Numbered from the stretch's first letter, positions 51,934 through 60,531 are shown. The stretch is DNA of 64,000 bases from Polynucleobacter sp. (GCA_021737945.1 JAIPCX010000006.1:1-64000), one strand, 5' to 3'. Numbers and translations are program-made. The notes: generated from the letters alone by a model not told the origin.

Positions 51934-52323
51934 TTAGCCCACTAGCCAGCGCCACGTGGCCAAGCCGGCGATACAACACGCCACCGAACCTAGCAGATGG
52001 GTTCCGGTATGCAGAAACGCCCAGCCGTAGGTACCGCGTTGAAGCAGCATCATGGATTCAGCGGAGAAGGTGGAAAAAGTGGTCAAGCCACCTAGAAAGC
52101 CGGTGACGACGAGTAAACGCCACTCAGGTGAAAGATTGGGGAAATCCTGAAAAATGCCGACGGCAATCCCTATCAAGTAACCGCCACCCAGATTGGCGAT
52201 CAAGGTACCTAAGGGTAAACTTTCAATTCGCGCATTGAGCCAAAGAGATAAACCCCAGCGTGACCACGCGCCTACGGCAGCGCCTATTGCTACAGCTAAA
52301 AAACTTAGTGCGCTTTGTCCCAT
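51934..52323 (-). CDS. crcB: Fluoride channel CrcB/Fluc
   Basis: A 129-residue, four-helix membrane protein of the CrcB/Fluc family, which exports fluoride as a dual-topology dimer. It contains GAWSRWGLSLWLN near the N-terminus, the GTLIANLGGGYLIG helix with the conserved Asn, and GGLTTFSTFSAE with the Phe-box and sodium-site residues. Its start lies 19 bases inside the moaE gene, so it is probably read from the thrC-moeA-moaD-moaE operon and has no leader that could hold a fluoride riboswitch. Confidence 0.92.
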   Translation of the reverse strand: MGQSALSFLAVAIGAAVGAWSRWGLSLWLNARIESLPLGTLIANLGGGYLIGIAVGIFQDFPNLSPEWRLLVVTGFLGGLTTFSTFSAESMMLLQRGTYGWAFLHTGTHLLGSVACCIAGLATWRWLVG

Positions 52324-52763
52324 TTTTTCATCGCCTGATCATCAGAAACACGCGCATCAACCCAGCGCGCACCTGAGGGAGTTTGTTCTTTTTTCCAGAA
52401 CGGAGCTAAGGTCTTGAGGTAATCAATAATGAATTCACAGGCAAGAAATGCCTCACCTCGATGGGCCGAGGTTACGGCCACCAGCACAATTTGCTCCAAC
52501 GGCTTGAGTGGCCCCACGCGATGAATCACTAGCGCATCAAAGATATCCCAACGCGATTTAGCTTGGCTAACAATATCCTCCAGTGCTTTTTCTGTCATGC
52601 CGGGGTAATGCTCAAGCTCCATCTCTGCGACGTGCTCTCCTTCGTTCAAATCGCGCACCGTGCCAACAAAGGTCACGACAGCGCCAACCTTGGGTGTATC
52701 AGCACGTAGTTGAGCAATTTCTGTCGTCAGATCAAAATCGTGAGTTTGCACGCGAACGGGCAT
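52305..52763 (-). CDS. moaE: Molybdopterin synthase catalytic subunit
   Basis: A 152-residue MoaE. It reads VGAVVTFVGTVRDLNEGEHV at the N-terminal core, then LEHYPGMTEKAL, SAHRGEAFLACEFIIDYLKT and PFWKKEQTPSGARWVDA, which supplies the catalytic lysines. With MoaD it converts cyclic pyranopterin monophosphate to molybdopterin. It is 10 bases downstream of moaD in a moeA-moaD-moaE run. Confidence 0.95.
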   Translation of the reverse strand: MPVRVQTHDFDLTTEIAQLRADTPKVGAVVTFVGTVRDLNEGEHVAEMELEHYPGMTEKALEDIVSQAKSRWDIFDALVIHRVGPLKPLEQIVLVAVTSAHRGEAFLACEFIIDYLKTLAPFWKKEQTPSGARWVDARVSDDQAMKKWDKAH

Positions 52764-52773
52764 GTGTATTCCT

Positions 52774-53031
52774 TTATCCGCCTGTCACTGGCGGGAAGAA
52801 CGCCAGTTCACATCCATCAGATACCAAGGTTGAGGCATCCGCCATATCTTGATTACAGGCGATCCGAACTGCGCGCCCTTCTGCCAGCGCATCGGCCCAC
52901 ACACCACCACGCTGGCAAAGAAATTCTCTCACTTGACCAGCAGTTTTAAGCTCGCTAGGCAAAACGAGCGTCTCCTGACTAGTGCCTACGGCTTCACGCA
53001 AGCTGGCAAAAAATTTAAGGTTGATCTGCAT
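52774..53031 (-). CDS. moaD: Molybdopterin synthase sulfur carrier subunit
   Basis: An 85-residue ubiquitin-fold protein ending in the required Gly-Gly (FFPPVTGG), which is adenylated and thiocarboxylated by MoeB-type enzymes. The start is ATG at 53031, two bases after the moeA stop. A TTG six bases earlier overlaps the moeA stop and is less likely. It is the sulfur donor to MoaE. Confidence 0.93.
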   Translation of the reverse strand: MQINLKFFASLREAVGTSQETLVLPSELKTAGQVREFLCQRGGVWADALAEGRAVRIACNQDMADASTLVSDGCELAFFPPVTGG

Positions 53032-53033
53032 AA

Positions 53034-54275
53034 TCAAAAACTTAATTCAGTAAACGGGATGAAGTTTACGATATCACCCACAGCGATCGCTTGGCCCGGT
53101 GGATTATCGACAAGTCCATCACCCCACACGGTTGAGGTCAATACGCCTGAACTCTGGTTAGGAAAAAGATCGAGTCCACCCGCATCATTCAAACGCACAC
53201 GCAAAAATTCATTCCGACGATCAGGCTTCTTCCAAACAAAGTCGGCACGCATAGCGTAAGCCTTGTGAGGCACGACCTTGGCGCCTTGTAAGGCAAGGAT
53301 GAACGGTCGAACAAACAATAAAAAAGTAACGAAGCTAGATACTGGATTGCCGGGCAAGCCCACGAAAAAAGCATTCGCTGCTTCATTCTCACGGCGCACT
53401 TCACCAAAGGCGAGTGGCTTGCCTGGTTTGATCGCAATCTGCCAAAGATTGAGTCGACCTTCGGCTTCAACGGCAGGTTTGATGTGATCTTCTTCTCCCA
53501 CCGAGACGCCACCGGAAGTCACGATCAAATCATGGCCCTTGCTAGCCTGACGCAGCGCCTGACGCGTCGCCTCTAGTGTGTCGGGCACATTACCCAGATC
53601 GGTCACTTCACACCCTAATTGCTGGAGCAAGCCGCGCAACATAAAACGATTCGAGTTGTAAATCGCACCGGGTTTCAGAGGTTCACCGGGCATGGTTAAT
53701 TCATCACCGGTAAAAAATACGGCAACGCGCAATTTACGAAATACTGATACGTTGGCCAAACCAACCGAAGCCGCCAGACCTATTTCTTGAGCTCGCAAAC
53801 GGGTACCCAACTCAAGAATAATGCTGCCCGCTTGTATATCTTCACCCGCGCGTCGAACCCATTCACCTGATGCCGGTCTGTGATTCACGGTCACCGAACC
53901 ACTGGCTTCATCAAACTGACATTGCTCTTGCATCACCACGGCATCGGCACCTTCAGGAATCAGAGCGCCAGTAAAAATTCGCGCCGCCGTACCTGCTGCT
54001 AATGGCTGGCCCACATGACCGGCCGGTATGCGCTGTGAGACTTTCAGACGGGCGCTACCGCTAGCGCAATCACTTGCCCTGACTGCATACCCATCCATCT
54101 GGGTATTGTCCATCGTAGGTACGTTTAATTGCGACATTAAATGCTCAGCCAATACACGACCCGTCGCATCAATGGTCGGGATGGTTTCAGCATCGACTAA
54201 CGGCTTGGCGGCACTTAAAAGTGAGACTAGCGCCTCTTTGGTGCTCAGCATGGGCGGCTTTGTGTTCATGTTCAT
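53034..54275 (-). CDS. moeA: Molybdopterin molybdenumtransferase MoeA
   Basis: A 413-residue MoeA that inserts molybdate into adenylated molybdopterin. The sequence has STKEALVSLLSAA, the loop MDNTQMDGYAVRASD, TGALIPEGADAVVMQEQ, FTGDEL, and the MoCF-domain motif VTSGGVSVGEEDHIKP. The C-terminal domain is complete. It lies between thrC (47 bases upstream) and moaD. Linkage of molybdenum cofactor genes to thrC is a common betaproteobacterial arrangement. Confidence 0.95.
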   Translation of the reverse strand: MNMNTKPPMLSTKEALVSLLSAAKPLVDAETIPTIDATGRVLAEHLMSQLNVPTMDNTQMDGYAVRASDCASGSARLKVSQRIPAGHVGQPLAAGTAARIFTGALIPEGADAVVMQEQCQFDEASGSVTVNHRPASGEWVRRAGEDIQAGSIILELGTRLRAQEIGLAASVGLANVSVFRKLRVAVFFTGDELTMPGEPLKPGAIYNSNRFMLRGLLQQLGCEVTDLGNVPDTLEATRQALRQASKGHDLIVTSGGVSVGEEDHIKPAVEAEGRLNLWQIAIKPGKPLAFGEVRRENEAANAFFVGLPGNPVSSFVTFLLFVRPFILALQGAKVVPHKAYAMRADFVWKKPDRRNEFLRVRLNDAGGLDLFPNQSSGVLTSTVWGDGLVDNPPGQAIAVGDIVNFIPFTELSF

Positions 54276-54322
54276 GTTCTTGCTAGTTTCTGTCTTGGCG
54301 AGCGTGGAATGGACGCATCGAA

Positions 54323-55783
54323 TTACAAACCCGTTCGAGCCGCAACATAACGCTTAACTTCTGCGGCATCAGCTGCCATCACATCAAAGCGTTGTGGCAG
54401 CGATTCTATATTTTCAAAGCCGGCAGGACGCTCTGCGTCACGGCCTAATGCTAAACGAATGGTTTCATTAAACTTCGCTGGTAGCGCTGTCTCAAGCACG
54501 ATCATGGGTACGCCTTGTTCGATATGCTCATGAGCGACTTTAATGCCATCGGCGGTGTGGGTATCAACGATTAATTGATAACGAGCTGCAGCGTCTTGAA
54601 TTGTTTTTATGCGATCTGCGTGGGTTGATTTCCCAGAGGAGAAACCAAACCGATCGATCCCAATAAATTCATTGCCATCGCTACCGGATTTACCGGAGAG
54701 ATCAAACCCACCATCTCGCTCAACTTTATGAAAAAGCTGACGAACGCGATCCGTGTCACCTTGAAGCAAATCATAAATGAATCGCTCGAAATTAGAGGCC
54801 TTGCTAATGTCCATACTCGGACTACTGGTGTGCAAGGTCTCGGACGACTTACGTACACGATATATGCCGGTTTGGAAAAACTCATGCAACACATCGTTTT
54901 CATTTGTAGCCACCACTAATTTTTTAATCGGCAGACCCATCATTCGAGCAATGTGACCAGCGCATATATTGCCGAAATTCCCAGACGGAACAGTAAATGA
55001 CACCTGCTGATCATTCGAGGTTGTCGCCGATAAATATCCACGGAAATAGTAAATAACTTGCGCCACAACTCGCGCCCAGTTAATTGAATTGACGGTGCCT
55101 ATTTTTTGATGCGCTTTAAATTCCAAATCGTTGGATACGGCCTTCACCATATCCTGGCAATCATCAAACACACCTTCTACGGCGATATTAAAAATATTCG
55201 GATCCTGCAGACTGAACATCTGAGCCGTCTGAAACGCACTCATCTTCTTATGTGGCGATAGCATAAATACTTTAATCCCATGCTTACCGCGCATGGCGTA
55301 CTCAGCAGCACTTCCGGTGTCGCCCGAAGTGGCGCCCAAAATATTTAGCTCCGTTCCTCGTTTATGCAGGGTGTACTCAAATAAATTACCCAACAATTGC
55401 ATCGCCATATCTTTAAAGGCCAAGGTTGGGCCGTTGGATAAGCTCTGTAAAAGAAGCAGCTGCCCATTGGCTTGTTCCAGTGTGCGCAGTGGCGTAATTC
55501 CACTTGTGTCTTCGCCAGCTCGACAATTGCGGTACACCTGGGGGGTATAAGTCTTGGTTACCAACTGCTTCAGGTCGGCATCGGGAATGTCCGTCGCAAA
55601 TTTGTGCAGTACCTGAAAAGCCAACTCCGCATAGCTCAATGAGCGCCAGGCATCCAACTCAGCGCCGCTGACCTTTGGATAGGTCATAGGAAGATATAGG
55701 CCGCCATCCGGTGCTAATCCACCCAGAAGGATCTCGGAAAAAGAAGGTCTGGCCGCATGGCCGCGAGTCGATAAGTAGTGCAT
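54323..55783 (-). CDS. thrC: Threonine synthase
   Basis: A 486-residue PLP-dependent threonine synthase of the long (proteobacterial/fungal) class, converting O-phosphohomoserine to threonine. MHYLSTRGHAARPSFSEILLGG is the usual N-terminus (shown in part). The PLP lysine lies in GPTLAFKDMAMQ, and GATSGDTGSAAEYAMRG follows. In related genomes it directly follows hom; here 3.4 kb of foreign-looking genes intervene. A good -10 box 33 bases upstream suggests a private promoter. Confidence 0.96.
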   Translation of the reverse strand: MHYLSTRGHAARPSFSEILLGGLAPDGGLYLPMTYPKVSGAELDAWRSLSYAELAFQVLHKFATDIPDADLKQLVTKTYTPQVYRNCRAGEDTSGITPLRTLEQANGQLLLLQSLSNGPTLAFKDMAMQLLGNLFEYTLHKRGTELNILGATSGDTGSAAEYAMRGKHGIKVFMLSPHKKMSAFQTAQMFSLQDPNIFNIAVEGVFDDCQDMVKAVSNDLEFKAHQKIGTVNSINWARVVAQVIYYFRGYLSATTSNDQQVSFTVPSGNFGNICAGHIARMMGLPIKKLVVATNENDVLHEFFQTGIYRVRKSSETLHTSSPSMDISKASNFERFIYDLLQGDTDRVRQLFHKVERDGGFDLSGKSGSDGNEFIGIDRFGFSSGKSTHADRIKTIQDAAARYQLIVDTHTADGIKVAHEHIEQGVPMIVLETALPAKFNETIRLALGRDAERPAGFENIESLPQRFDVMAADAAEVKRYVAARTGL

Positions 55784-56303
55784 GTCCCAAGAGTTTCAGC
55801 ATTGAAATAAACGCCATTATAAGAGGCGCATAGCGATTCGTGACGAGAACACCCCTTTGGCAGTCTCAGGCTGCGAAAAGCTAGAGCATCCAGAGCGATA
55901 TTCCATCAGCGATCTGTAATCCCAAGTCTCCATTCCATCTGTGTAGCGAAAGCACGGCAACTCTTAAGACACAGCCGACTAGGTAAAGCAAAGATCCATC
56001 AGCAAATTCGAACAGCCGCCTTGATCTACTGCAACCCTTGGCCGAGGTAATCAGCACTTTTTTCACATTAAATCCGGGCACATGAGTTTTGCGAATGCCA
56101 ACTGACCAATTTGGCATTTCAATTTTTATGGTACCCAACTCGCACTAATCTGCGTTTGTCAATCCCACGAATTAGGTAGTTTCTGAAGATTTTTTGATCT
56201 GGGTTCGAGTTTTTTCTTTCCTAAAAAAAGATCAGATTTGTCTCAGCAAAAACAGAAGGTTCTTGGTTTTTCAAAGGTCATAGTCCGCGATAGGAGCAGC
56301 TCC
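55784..56303. other. 520-base intergenic region between thrC and the sigma-like gene
   Basis: Divergent space. The thrC-proximal end has a TATAAT-type promoter. The far end must contain the promoter of the sigma-like gene (runs of T and A near 56190-56230, no clear -35/-10). A minus-strand frame of 85 codons at 55881-56138 looks non-coding. Otherwise I see nothing in it. It marks one boundary of the type III secretion insert. Confidence 0.5.
55816..55844 (-). promoter_or_regulatory. Candidate thrC promoter
   Basis: On the minus strand a perfect TATAAT (55821-55816) lies 33 bases before the thrC start. The hexamer 17 bases further up (GTCACG) is a poor -35. Predicted 5' leader is about 25 bases. 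Confidence 0.5.
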
Positions 56304-56846
56304 ATGAGCGCGAATCCCGTTTTTAGTGCCGAAGCTTACCTAGAAAATCATTTAAGCACCGATGATCTCGACGATATTTTAAAAGAAGATGTCGATATCC
56401 ATTTTGGTGATTTACCAGACGATGAATATGACGATCAGGAACCAGAAGAATCGCTTGATCTGCCACTGGCAAAAAGAGCCACACGGCCGATCTATGCTGA
56501 CGAAAGTGATACCCCTCCATCCGAGCGAGCTCAGGAAATATTATTCAAAGAATTAATGAAGGAACATCAAAAGCGCCTCTATCGTTTTGTCATACGCTAC
56601 ATTGATCAAGCCGAAGACGCTGCCGATATTACTCAACAAGCATTCGCCGAAGCTGCACGTACCATTCACTGTTTTCGTGGAGACTCTAAGTTATCAACGT
56701 GGCTTTACGGTATAGCGATGAATATGGTAAGGAATTATATACGAAAAATGATTGAGCAAGATTTGTATGAGCTTCCCGTACTCTCCTATCAAGAATTAAC
56801 TCAAGATATCAACATACAACCACTTGCACGAGTGGAATTAGGGTGA
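56304..56846 (+). CDS. Sigma-70-family protein with region 2 only
   Basis: A 180-residue protein. Residues ~20-55 are strongly acidic. Residues ~82-152 form sigma region 2: [35 protein letters not shown] (the -10/core-binding helices) and [22 protein letters not shown]. The frame stops at 56846, some 28 residues after region 2, and I find no region 4 in any frame before the next gene. The start at 56304 has AGGAG seven bases upstream; a TTG at 56238 opens a longer frame but lacks a site. Location beside a STAS gene and sctD suggests a regulator of the secretion genes, perhaps a truncated ECF sigma of the HrpL/BtrS kind. Confidence 0.75.
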   Translation: MSANPVFSAEAYLENHLSTDDLDDILKEDVDIHFGDLPDDEYDDQEPEESLDLPLAKRATRPIYADESDTPPSERAQEILFKELMKEHQKRLYRFVIRYIDQAEDAADITQQAFAEAARTIHCFRGDSKLSTWLYGIAMNMVRNYIRKMIEQDLYELPVLSYQELTQDINIQPLARVELG

Positions 56847-56881
56847 TTGCTATGACTTTACTCGTTAAATTCACGGCAAGC

Positions 56882-57238
56882 TTATTCACTGTCTTGGTCA
56901 ATTTCAAGCAGCGATTCCATGGCGGTGTCTATGTCGCGGAAGGATTCAATCAACCTAAAGAATCCCGCCACTTCCAGTGCCGTTTCAACCTGCTCCAGCA
57001 TTCCCGTAACGACTACTTCCCCATCAAGGGATCGAACTTCATTCACCAAATTAAGAATGACACGCAGCCCATCACTGGAAATTTGATTAATCAGAGAAAA
57101 ATCCAACACGATCTGGCGAAAACCTTCGTCGAGTTCATTCGTCAGCAATTCTTCCAGCTCGCTCGAAATAGCCTTATTCAAGCTGCCTTCTGGACGAATG
57201 ATCAAAATCGGGCCACGAATTTCAGTTTGTATAGACAT
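56882..57238 (-). CDS. STAS-domain anti-sigma factor antagonist
   Basis: A 118-residue single STAS domain. The N-terminus reads GPILIIRPEGSLNKAISSELEE and the switch region is LINQISSDGLRVIL, with serines at the position phosphorylated in SpoIIAA/BtrV proteins. Such proteins release sigma factors by binding an anti-sigma kinase. No kinase gene is in the window. It is convergent with the sigma-like gene and divergent from sctD. In Bordetella the BtrV STAS protein controls type III secretion by partner switching, a plausible parallel. Confidence 0.85.
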   Translation of the reverse strand: MSIQTEIRGPILIIRPEGSLNKAISSELEELLTNELDEGFRQIVLDFSLINQISSDGLRVILNLVNEVRSLDGEVVVTGMLEQVETALEVAGFFRLIESFRDIDTAMESLLEIDQDSE

Positions 57239-57279
57239 AGATTTTTTTCTTAAGTTGATTCAGACATGACGTGACCAAT

Positions 57280-57299
57280 ATTATCAAATAATTATCAAA
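57280..57299 (+). repeat. 11-bp-phased direct repeat before sctD
   Basis: ATTATCAAA occurs at 57280-57288 and again at 57291-57299, spaced about one DNA turn, immediately upstream of the sctD ATG at 57309. Candidate regulator-binding site in the STAS/sctD divergent region. No Shine-Dalgarno sequence is evident for sctD. Confidence 0.45.
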
Positions 57300-57308
57300 A
57301 AAACCACA

Positions 57309-58676
57309 ATGAAACTCGAACCTAGTCTTGAAACCTTACAAGCTCGCATAGAACTGCGCGTTCTCTTCGGCCCCCAGGCGGGAAGCCGACTTCACGTTAC
57401 ACCTGGGAACTATGAGCTTGGTGAAGGAGATGAATGCGAAGTCATACTCAGTGGCCCAAAAATGTTGGGACGACATGCCCAGTTGAGTTTTGATGGAGAG
57501 CAACTAACTATTACCCCTCGCGACGGCAAAGTCTGCGACGCCCAAGGCAACGAAATTACAGAAAGCTTCCCACTGGGATTGGGTATGCCAGTGGAGATGG
57601 GCGGCATTTGGATATCGGTTGATGATGTGGATGCGGAATGGCCAGACCCCACCGACGTTGTTTCTATCATGCCCGCACCGGCAGCACCCGCTGCTCCAAC
57701 TACCAGCGCTGAAGATAGTAGCGGCATAAAGAATGATCCCGCTGACGAAACACCGCGCCGTCGAGCTAAAGCCGCGCTGATCATATCAATCACCGCGCTT
57801 ACCGTTATGGGTATCGCCGGTATTACGCTTGCGGCATGGCTCGTCAACCATCCTAGCGAGCAAGCTAAGACATTGGACGTCACTCCCAAAGTGGCTTTAC
57901 CCGACCCACCTAATCTTCACAAAGTCCGTCAAATTCTTGGCACAACAGCCGCCGGCTCATCGGTTGAAGTGATCATTACTCGCGATCGTCGATTATTGAT
58001 TAAAGGTTTTGTACCTGATCAAGCGAGCAAAACTGCACTGACTACCGTACTGGAAACCTTAACTCCACCACCGCAGATTGAATTGCTGGTCGATGCTGAT
58101 ATATCTGCAGCTGCCGCCACTCTACTGGCCGAAAGAATTGATCCATCCAGTGCGAAGCTAAAAGTTGAAAGTGTCAGCGGCGGCGTACTCACTATTGAAG
58201 GCGCTGTTTTAACGCAGCGAGCGCGCGATGCGGTAATGGATTTGTTGCAGACGTCCTTACCAGGCCTCAAGCGCGTGAATGCCTCTATCGTGATGGCTGA
58301 GGATCTGCCTCAGCTATTACAAGATCAATTAGCGGCATCAGGGCTTTTGAAAAAAATACAAATCATCGATAAGCAACCTGAATTTATTCTTCGCGGCGCG
58401 CTTACTGATGATGATATGCGACGATGGGAAAACTTAATTGTTAATTTCACCGACCGCTATGGAAAGCTTCTGCCTGTTAAAGCTGTTTTCAAACTTGCGA
58501 CGAGAAAACCGCCCGTCAATGTACAAGCGATTGTGGGAGGTACTACACCGTTTGTTATTACAGAGAGTGGCGATCGCATAAGTCGTGGCGGCGATGTCAA
58601 TGGCAACACGCTAATAATAGTAAAAGACACCGAAATAATTTTTGAAGGTGGTGAGCGATTTAGGATATCCCGATGA
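57309..58676 (+). CDS. sctD: Type III secretion inner-membrane ring protein SctD (YscD/HrpQ)
   Basis: A 455-residue protein with the SctD layout: an N-terminal FHA-like cytoplasmic domain (residues ~15-105, with GPKMLGRHAQLSF), a Pro/Ala linker, one transmembrane helix (~156-178), and a periplasmic part with two or three BON/ring-building modules (for example VEVIITRDRRLLIKGFVPDQ and LKVESVSGGVLTIEGAVLT). It ends with a GGTTPFVITESGDRISRGG segment typical of the family. SctD forms the outer of the two inner-membrane rings of the injectisome. It overlaps the next gene by four bases (ATGA). Confidence 0.85.
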   Translation: MKLEPSLETLQARIELRVLFGPQAGSRLHVTPGNYELGEGDECEVILSGPKMLGRHAQLSFDGEQLTITPRDGKVCDAQGNEITESFPLGLGMPVEMGGIWISVDDVDAEWPDPTDVVSIMPAPAAPAAPTTSAEDSSGIKNDPADETPRRRAKAALIISITALTVMGIAGITLAAWLVNHPSEQAKTLDVTPKVALPDPPNLHKVRQILGTTAAGSSVEVIITRDRRLLIKGFVPDQASKTALTTVLETLTPPPQIELLVDADISAAAATLLAERIDPSSAKLKVESVSGGVLTIEGAVLTQRARDAVMDLLQTSLPGLKRVNASIVMAEDLPQLLQDQLAASGLLKKIQIIDKQPEFILRGALTDDDMRRWENLIVNFTDRYGKLLPVKAVFKLATRKPPVNVQAIVGGTTPFVITESGDRISRGGDVNGNTLIIVKDTEIIFEGGERFRISR

Positions 58677-58909
58677 TAAATCACGAAAAAATATTTATCA
58701 CACAACTGCAAGAAGCCTTGCATAACGACACTACCGGACAGCTAGAAAATGAAGTTAATCAACGCTTAGAGGGTATTTCGCAACGACTAGAAAAAAAACA
58801 GCAACATCTTAATTCAGTCGAAGCACACGCAGATATTAAAGCAGCACAACAGGCCGTTGCAGGCGCTCAGCGCGTCATGCAATTATTTAGCGGTAGAGAA
58901 ATAATTTAA
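58673..58909 (+). CDS. Small SctE-like (YscE/EscE) needle co-chaperone
   Basis: A 78-residue, helical, charged protein (IFITQLQEALHNDTTGQLENEVNQRLEGISQRLE region, shown in part) with two predicted helices, as in YscE/SsaE/EscE. Those bind the needle subunit before export, and the gene sits exactly between sctD and sctF, matching the chlamydial CdsD-CdsE-CdsF order. Sequence conservation in this family is weak, so the name rests mainly on size, helix pattern and position. Confidence 0.6.
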   Translation: MINHEKIFITQLQEALHNDTTGQLENEVNQRLEGISQRLEKKQQHLNSVEAHADIKAAQQAVAGAQRVMQLFSGREII

Positions 58910-58921
58910 AGGGAAAATACC

Positions 58922-59173
58922 ATGCCAATTACAAAAACCACGCTTGACCAGCTTAATACCTATATAACCGCTCCGAATGGTGCGCTCGCCACGGGTGAGA
59001 CTGACGTTGTCGCACAGATTAATGCACTTAACGGCGGCGGCGAAATCACCCAAGTCGACCTTGTTAAGCTGCAGTGGAGCATCTCGCGATATAGCATCAC
59101 GGCATCCGTATTCGGGAACGTGATGAAGGAATTTGCCGACTCGCTCAAGCAAGGTGCAAATCGACTCAGCTAA
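58922..59173 (+). CDS. sctF: Type III secretion needle subunit SctF
   Basis: An 83-residue helical-hairpin protein of needle size (YscF 87, MxiH 83, PrgI 80). The second half reads DLVKLQWSISRYSITASVF, matching the LQ-x-x-x-x-Y-S core, and ends MKEFADSLKQGANRLS, similar to the conserved K-x-x-x-D-x-x-K-x-I C-terminus that builds the needle wall. AAGGGA lies about 8 bases upstream. It is 12 bases after the sctE-like gene. With SctD and SctE it forms a minimal three-gene needle module. Confidence 0.82.
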   Translation: MPITKTTLDQLNTYITAPNGALATGETDVVAQINALNGGGEITQVDLVKLQWSISRYSITASVFGNVMKEFADSLKQGANRLS

Positions 59174-59205
59174 TGCTGAACAGTACGTACTAGCAGAAGT
59201 AGTGC

Positions 59206-59227
59206 GAGCTAATCTAAAAATTAGCTC
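59206..59227. repeat. Hairpin between sctF and hom
   Basis: GAGCTAAT-CTAAAA-ATTAGCTC forms a perfect 8-bp stem spanning the hom stop codon, between the convergent sctF and hom. No T tract flanks it, so a terminator role is uncertain. Confidence 0.35.
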
Positions 59228-60531
59228 AGTTCTTCCAGACGTATGCGCGTGACTTTAGCAACCACGGTTGATAAAGCTTCGATCGCAGCGATGGCGCGAT
59301 CGACATGCTTTTCTTGGGTTTGATGGGTGAGGATAATGATGTCAGTCTGAGTCTCGCCATCGGCGGGCTCTTTCTGCAGCATCGCATCAATAGAAATGGC
59401 ACCGTCAGCAAGAATACGTGTGATGTCAGCCATTACACCGAGCTTATCGGCGACACAGATACGTAAGTAGTAGCTGGTGGTGATCTCCGCCATGGGAAGT
59501 ATGGGTGTATCCGACATTTCATCCGGCTGAAACGCAAGGTAAGGCACGCGGTGTTCAGGATCAGCCGTAGCTAAACGCGTGATGTCGACTAAATCTGCAA
59601 TCACTGCAGAAGCTGTGGGTTCAGCGCCTGCGCCCTTACCGTAGTAAAGCGTGGCACCAACAGCATCACCCTGTACTAGCACGGCGTTCATTGCGCCTTC
59701 GACGTTAGCAATCAAACGATTAGTTGGTATCAATGTGGGGTGTACGCGCAATTCAATACCGTTCGCTACACGTTTAGTAATGCCCAATAATTTGATACGG
59801 TAACCGAGTTTTTCTGCATAGCGAATATCTGACGCCTGCAAGTTAGTAATACCCTCTACGTGGGCTTTATCAAATTGCACTGGAATACCGAAGGCAATCG
59901 CTGACATGATAGTTGCCTTGTGCGCAGCATCAACTCCCTCGATATCAAACGTAGGGTCCGCCTCGGCATAACCCAAACGTTGGGCCTCTTTAAGCACGAC
60001 ATCAAAATCCAATCCCTTATCGCGCATTTCAGACAAGATGAAATTAGTTGTGCCATTGATGATGCCAGCTATCCATTGAATGCGATTAGCCGTTAGGCCT
60101 TCACGCAGCGCTTTAATAATTGGTATGCCGCCAGCTACTGCCGCCTCAAACGCTACCATCACGCCGCGCTCTTGCGCTGCACGGAAAATTTCAGTGCCAT
60201 GAGTTGCCAGCAACGCTTTATTGGCAGTGACAACGTGTTTACCATTCGCGATGGCCTTCATCACTAGCTCGCGCGCTATGCCATAGCCACCGATCAATTC
60301 AACAACGATATCGATATCGGGATTATCAACAATTTGCTGAGCATCCTTAACCACAACGACGTTACTACCGACAATCGCCTTGGCGCGCTCGGTATCTAAA
60401 TCGGCGACCATAGCGATTTCAATTTCACGCCCTGCTCGTCGCCGGATTTCTTCTTGATTGCGTTTGAGTACAGTAAAAGTACCTGCACCTACGGTACCTA
60501 TGCCAAGCAAGCCTACTTTGATCGGTTTCAT
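59221..60531 (-). CDS. hom: Homoserine dehydrogenase
   Basis: A 436-residue monofunctional homoserine dehydrogenase with NAD(P)-binding GLLGIGTVGAGTF at the N-terminus, the GIINGTTNFIL catalytic loop, TFDIEGVDAAHKATI, and a C-terminal ACT domain (~350-430, YLRICVADKLGVMADITRIL), which may give threonine feedback control. It reduces aspartate semialdehyde to homoserine. It is 34 bases downstream of alaA. thrC, normally its next neighbour, is displaced 3.4 kb by the type III secretion genes. Confidence 0.96.
   Translation of the reverse strand: MKPIKVGLLGIGTVGAGTFTVLKRNQEEIRRRAGREIEIAMVADLDTERAKAIVGSNVVVVKDAQQIVDNPDIDIVVELIGGYGIARELVMKAIANGKHVVTANKALLATHGTEIFRAAQERGVMVAFEAAVAGGIPIIKALREGLTANRIQWIAGIINGTTNFILSEMRDKGLDFDVVLKEAQRLGYAEADPTFDIEGVDAAHKATIMSAIAFGIPVQFDKAHVEGITNLQASDIRYAEKLGYRIKLLGITKRVANGIELRVHPTLIPTNRLIANVEGAMNAVLVQGDAVGATLYYGKGAGAEPTASAVIADLVDITRLATADPEHRVPYLAFQPDEMSDTPILPMAEITTSYYLRICVADKLGVMADITRILADGAISIDAMLQKEPADGETQTDIIILTHQTQEKHVDRAIAAIEALSTVVAKVTRIRLEELS

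Noticed and set aside
51924-52345. A fluoride riboswitch before crcB
   Set aside because: The crcB start lies inside moaE, leaving no untranslated leader, and no riboswitch-like pseudoknot sequence is seen.
55881-56138. An 85-codon minus-strand frame between thrC and the sigma-like gene
   Set aside because: No ribosome-binding site, irregular composition, and no family resemblance; treated as intergenic.
56847-56881. A frameshifted sigma region 4 after the sigma-like gene
   Set aside because: Only 35 bases remain before the convergent STAS gene and no frame reads as region 4.
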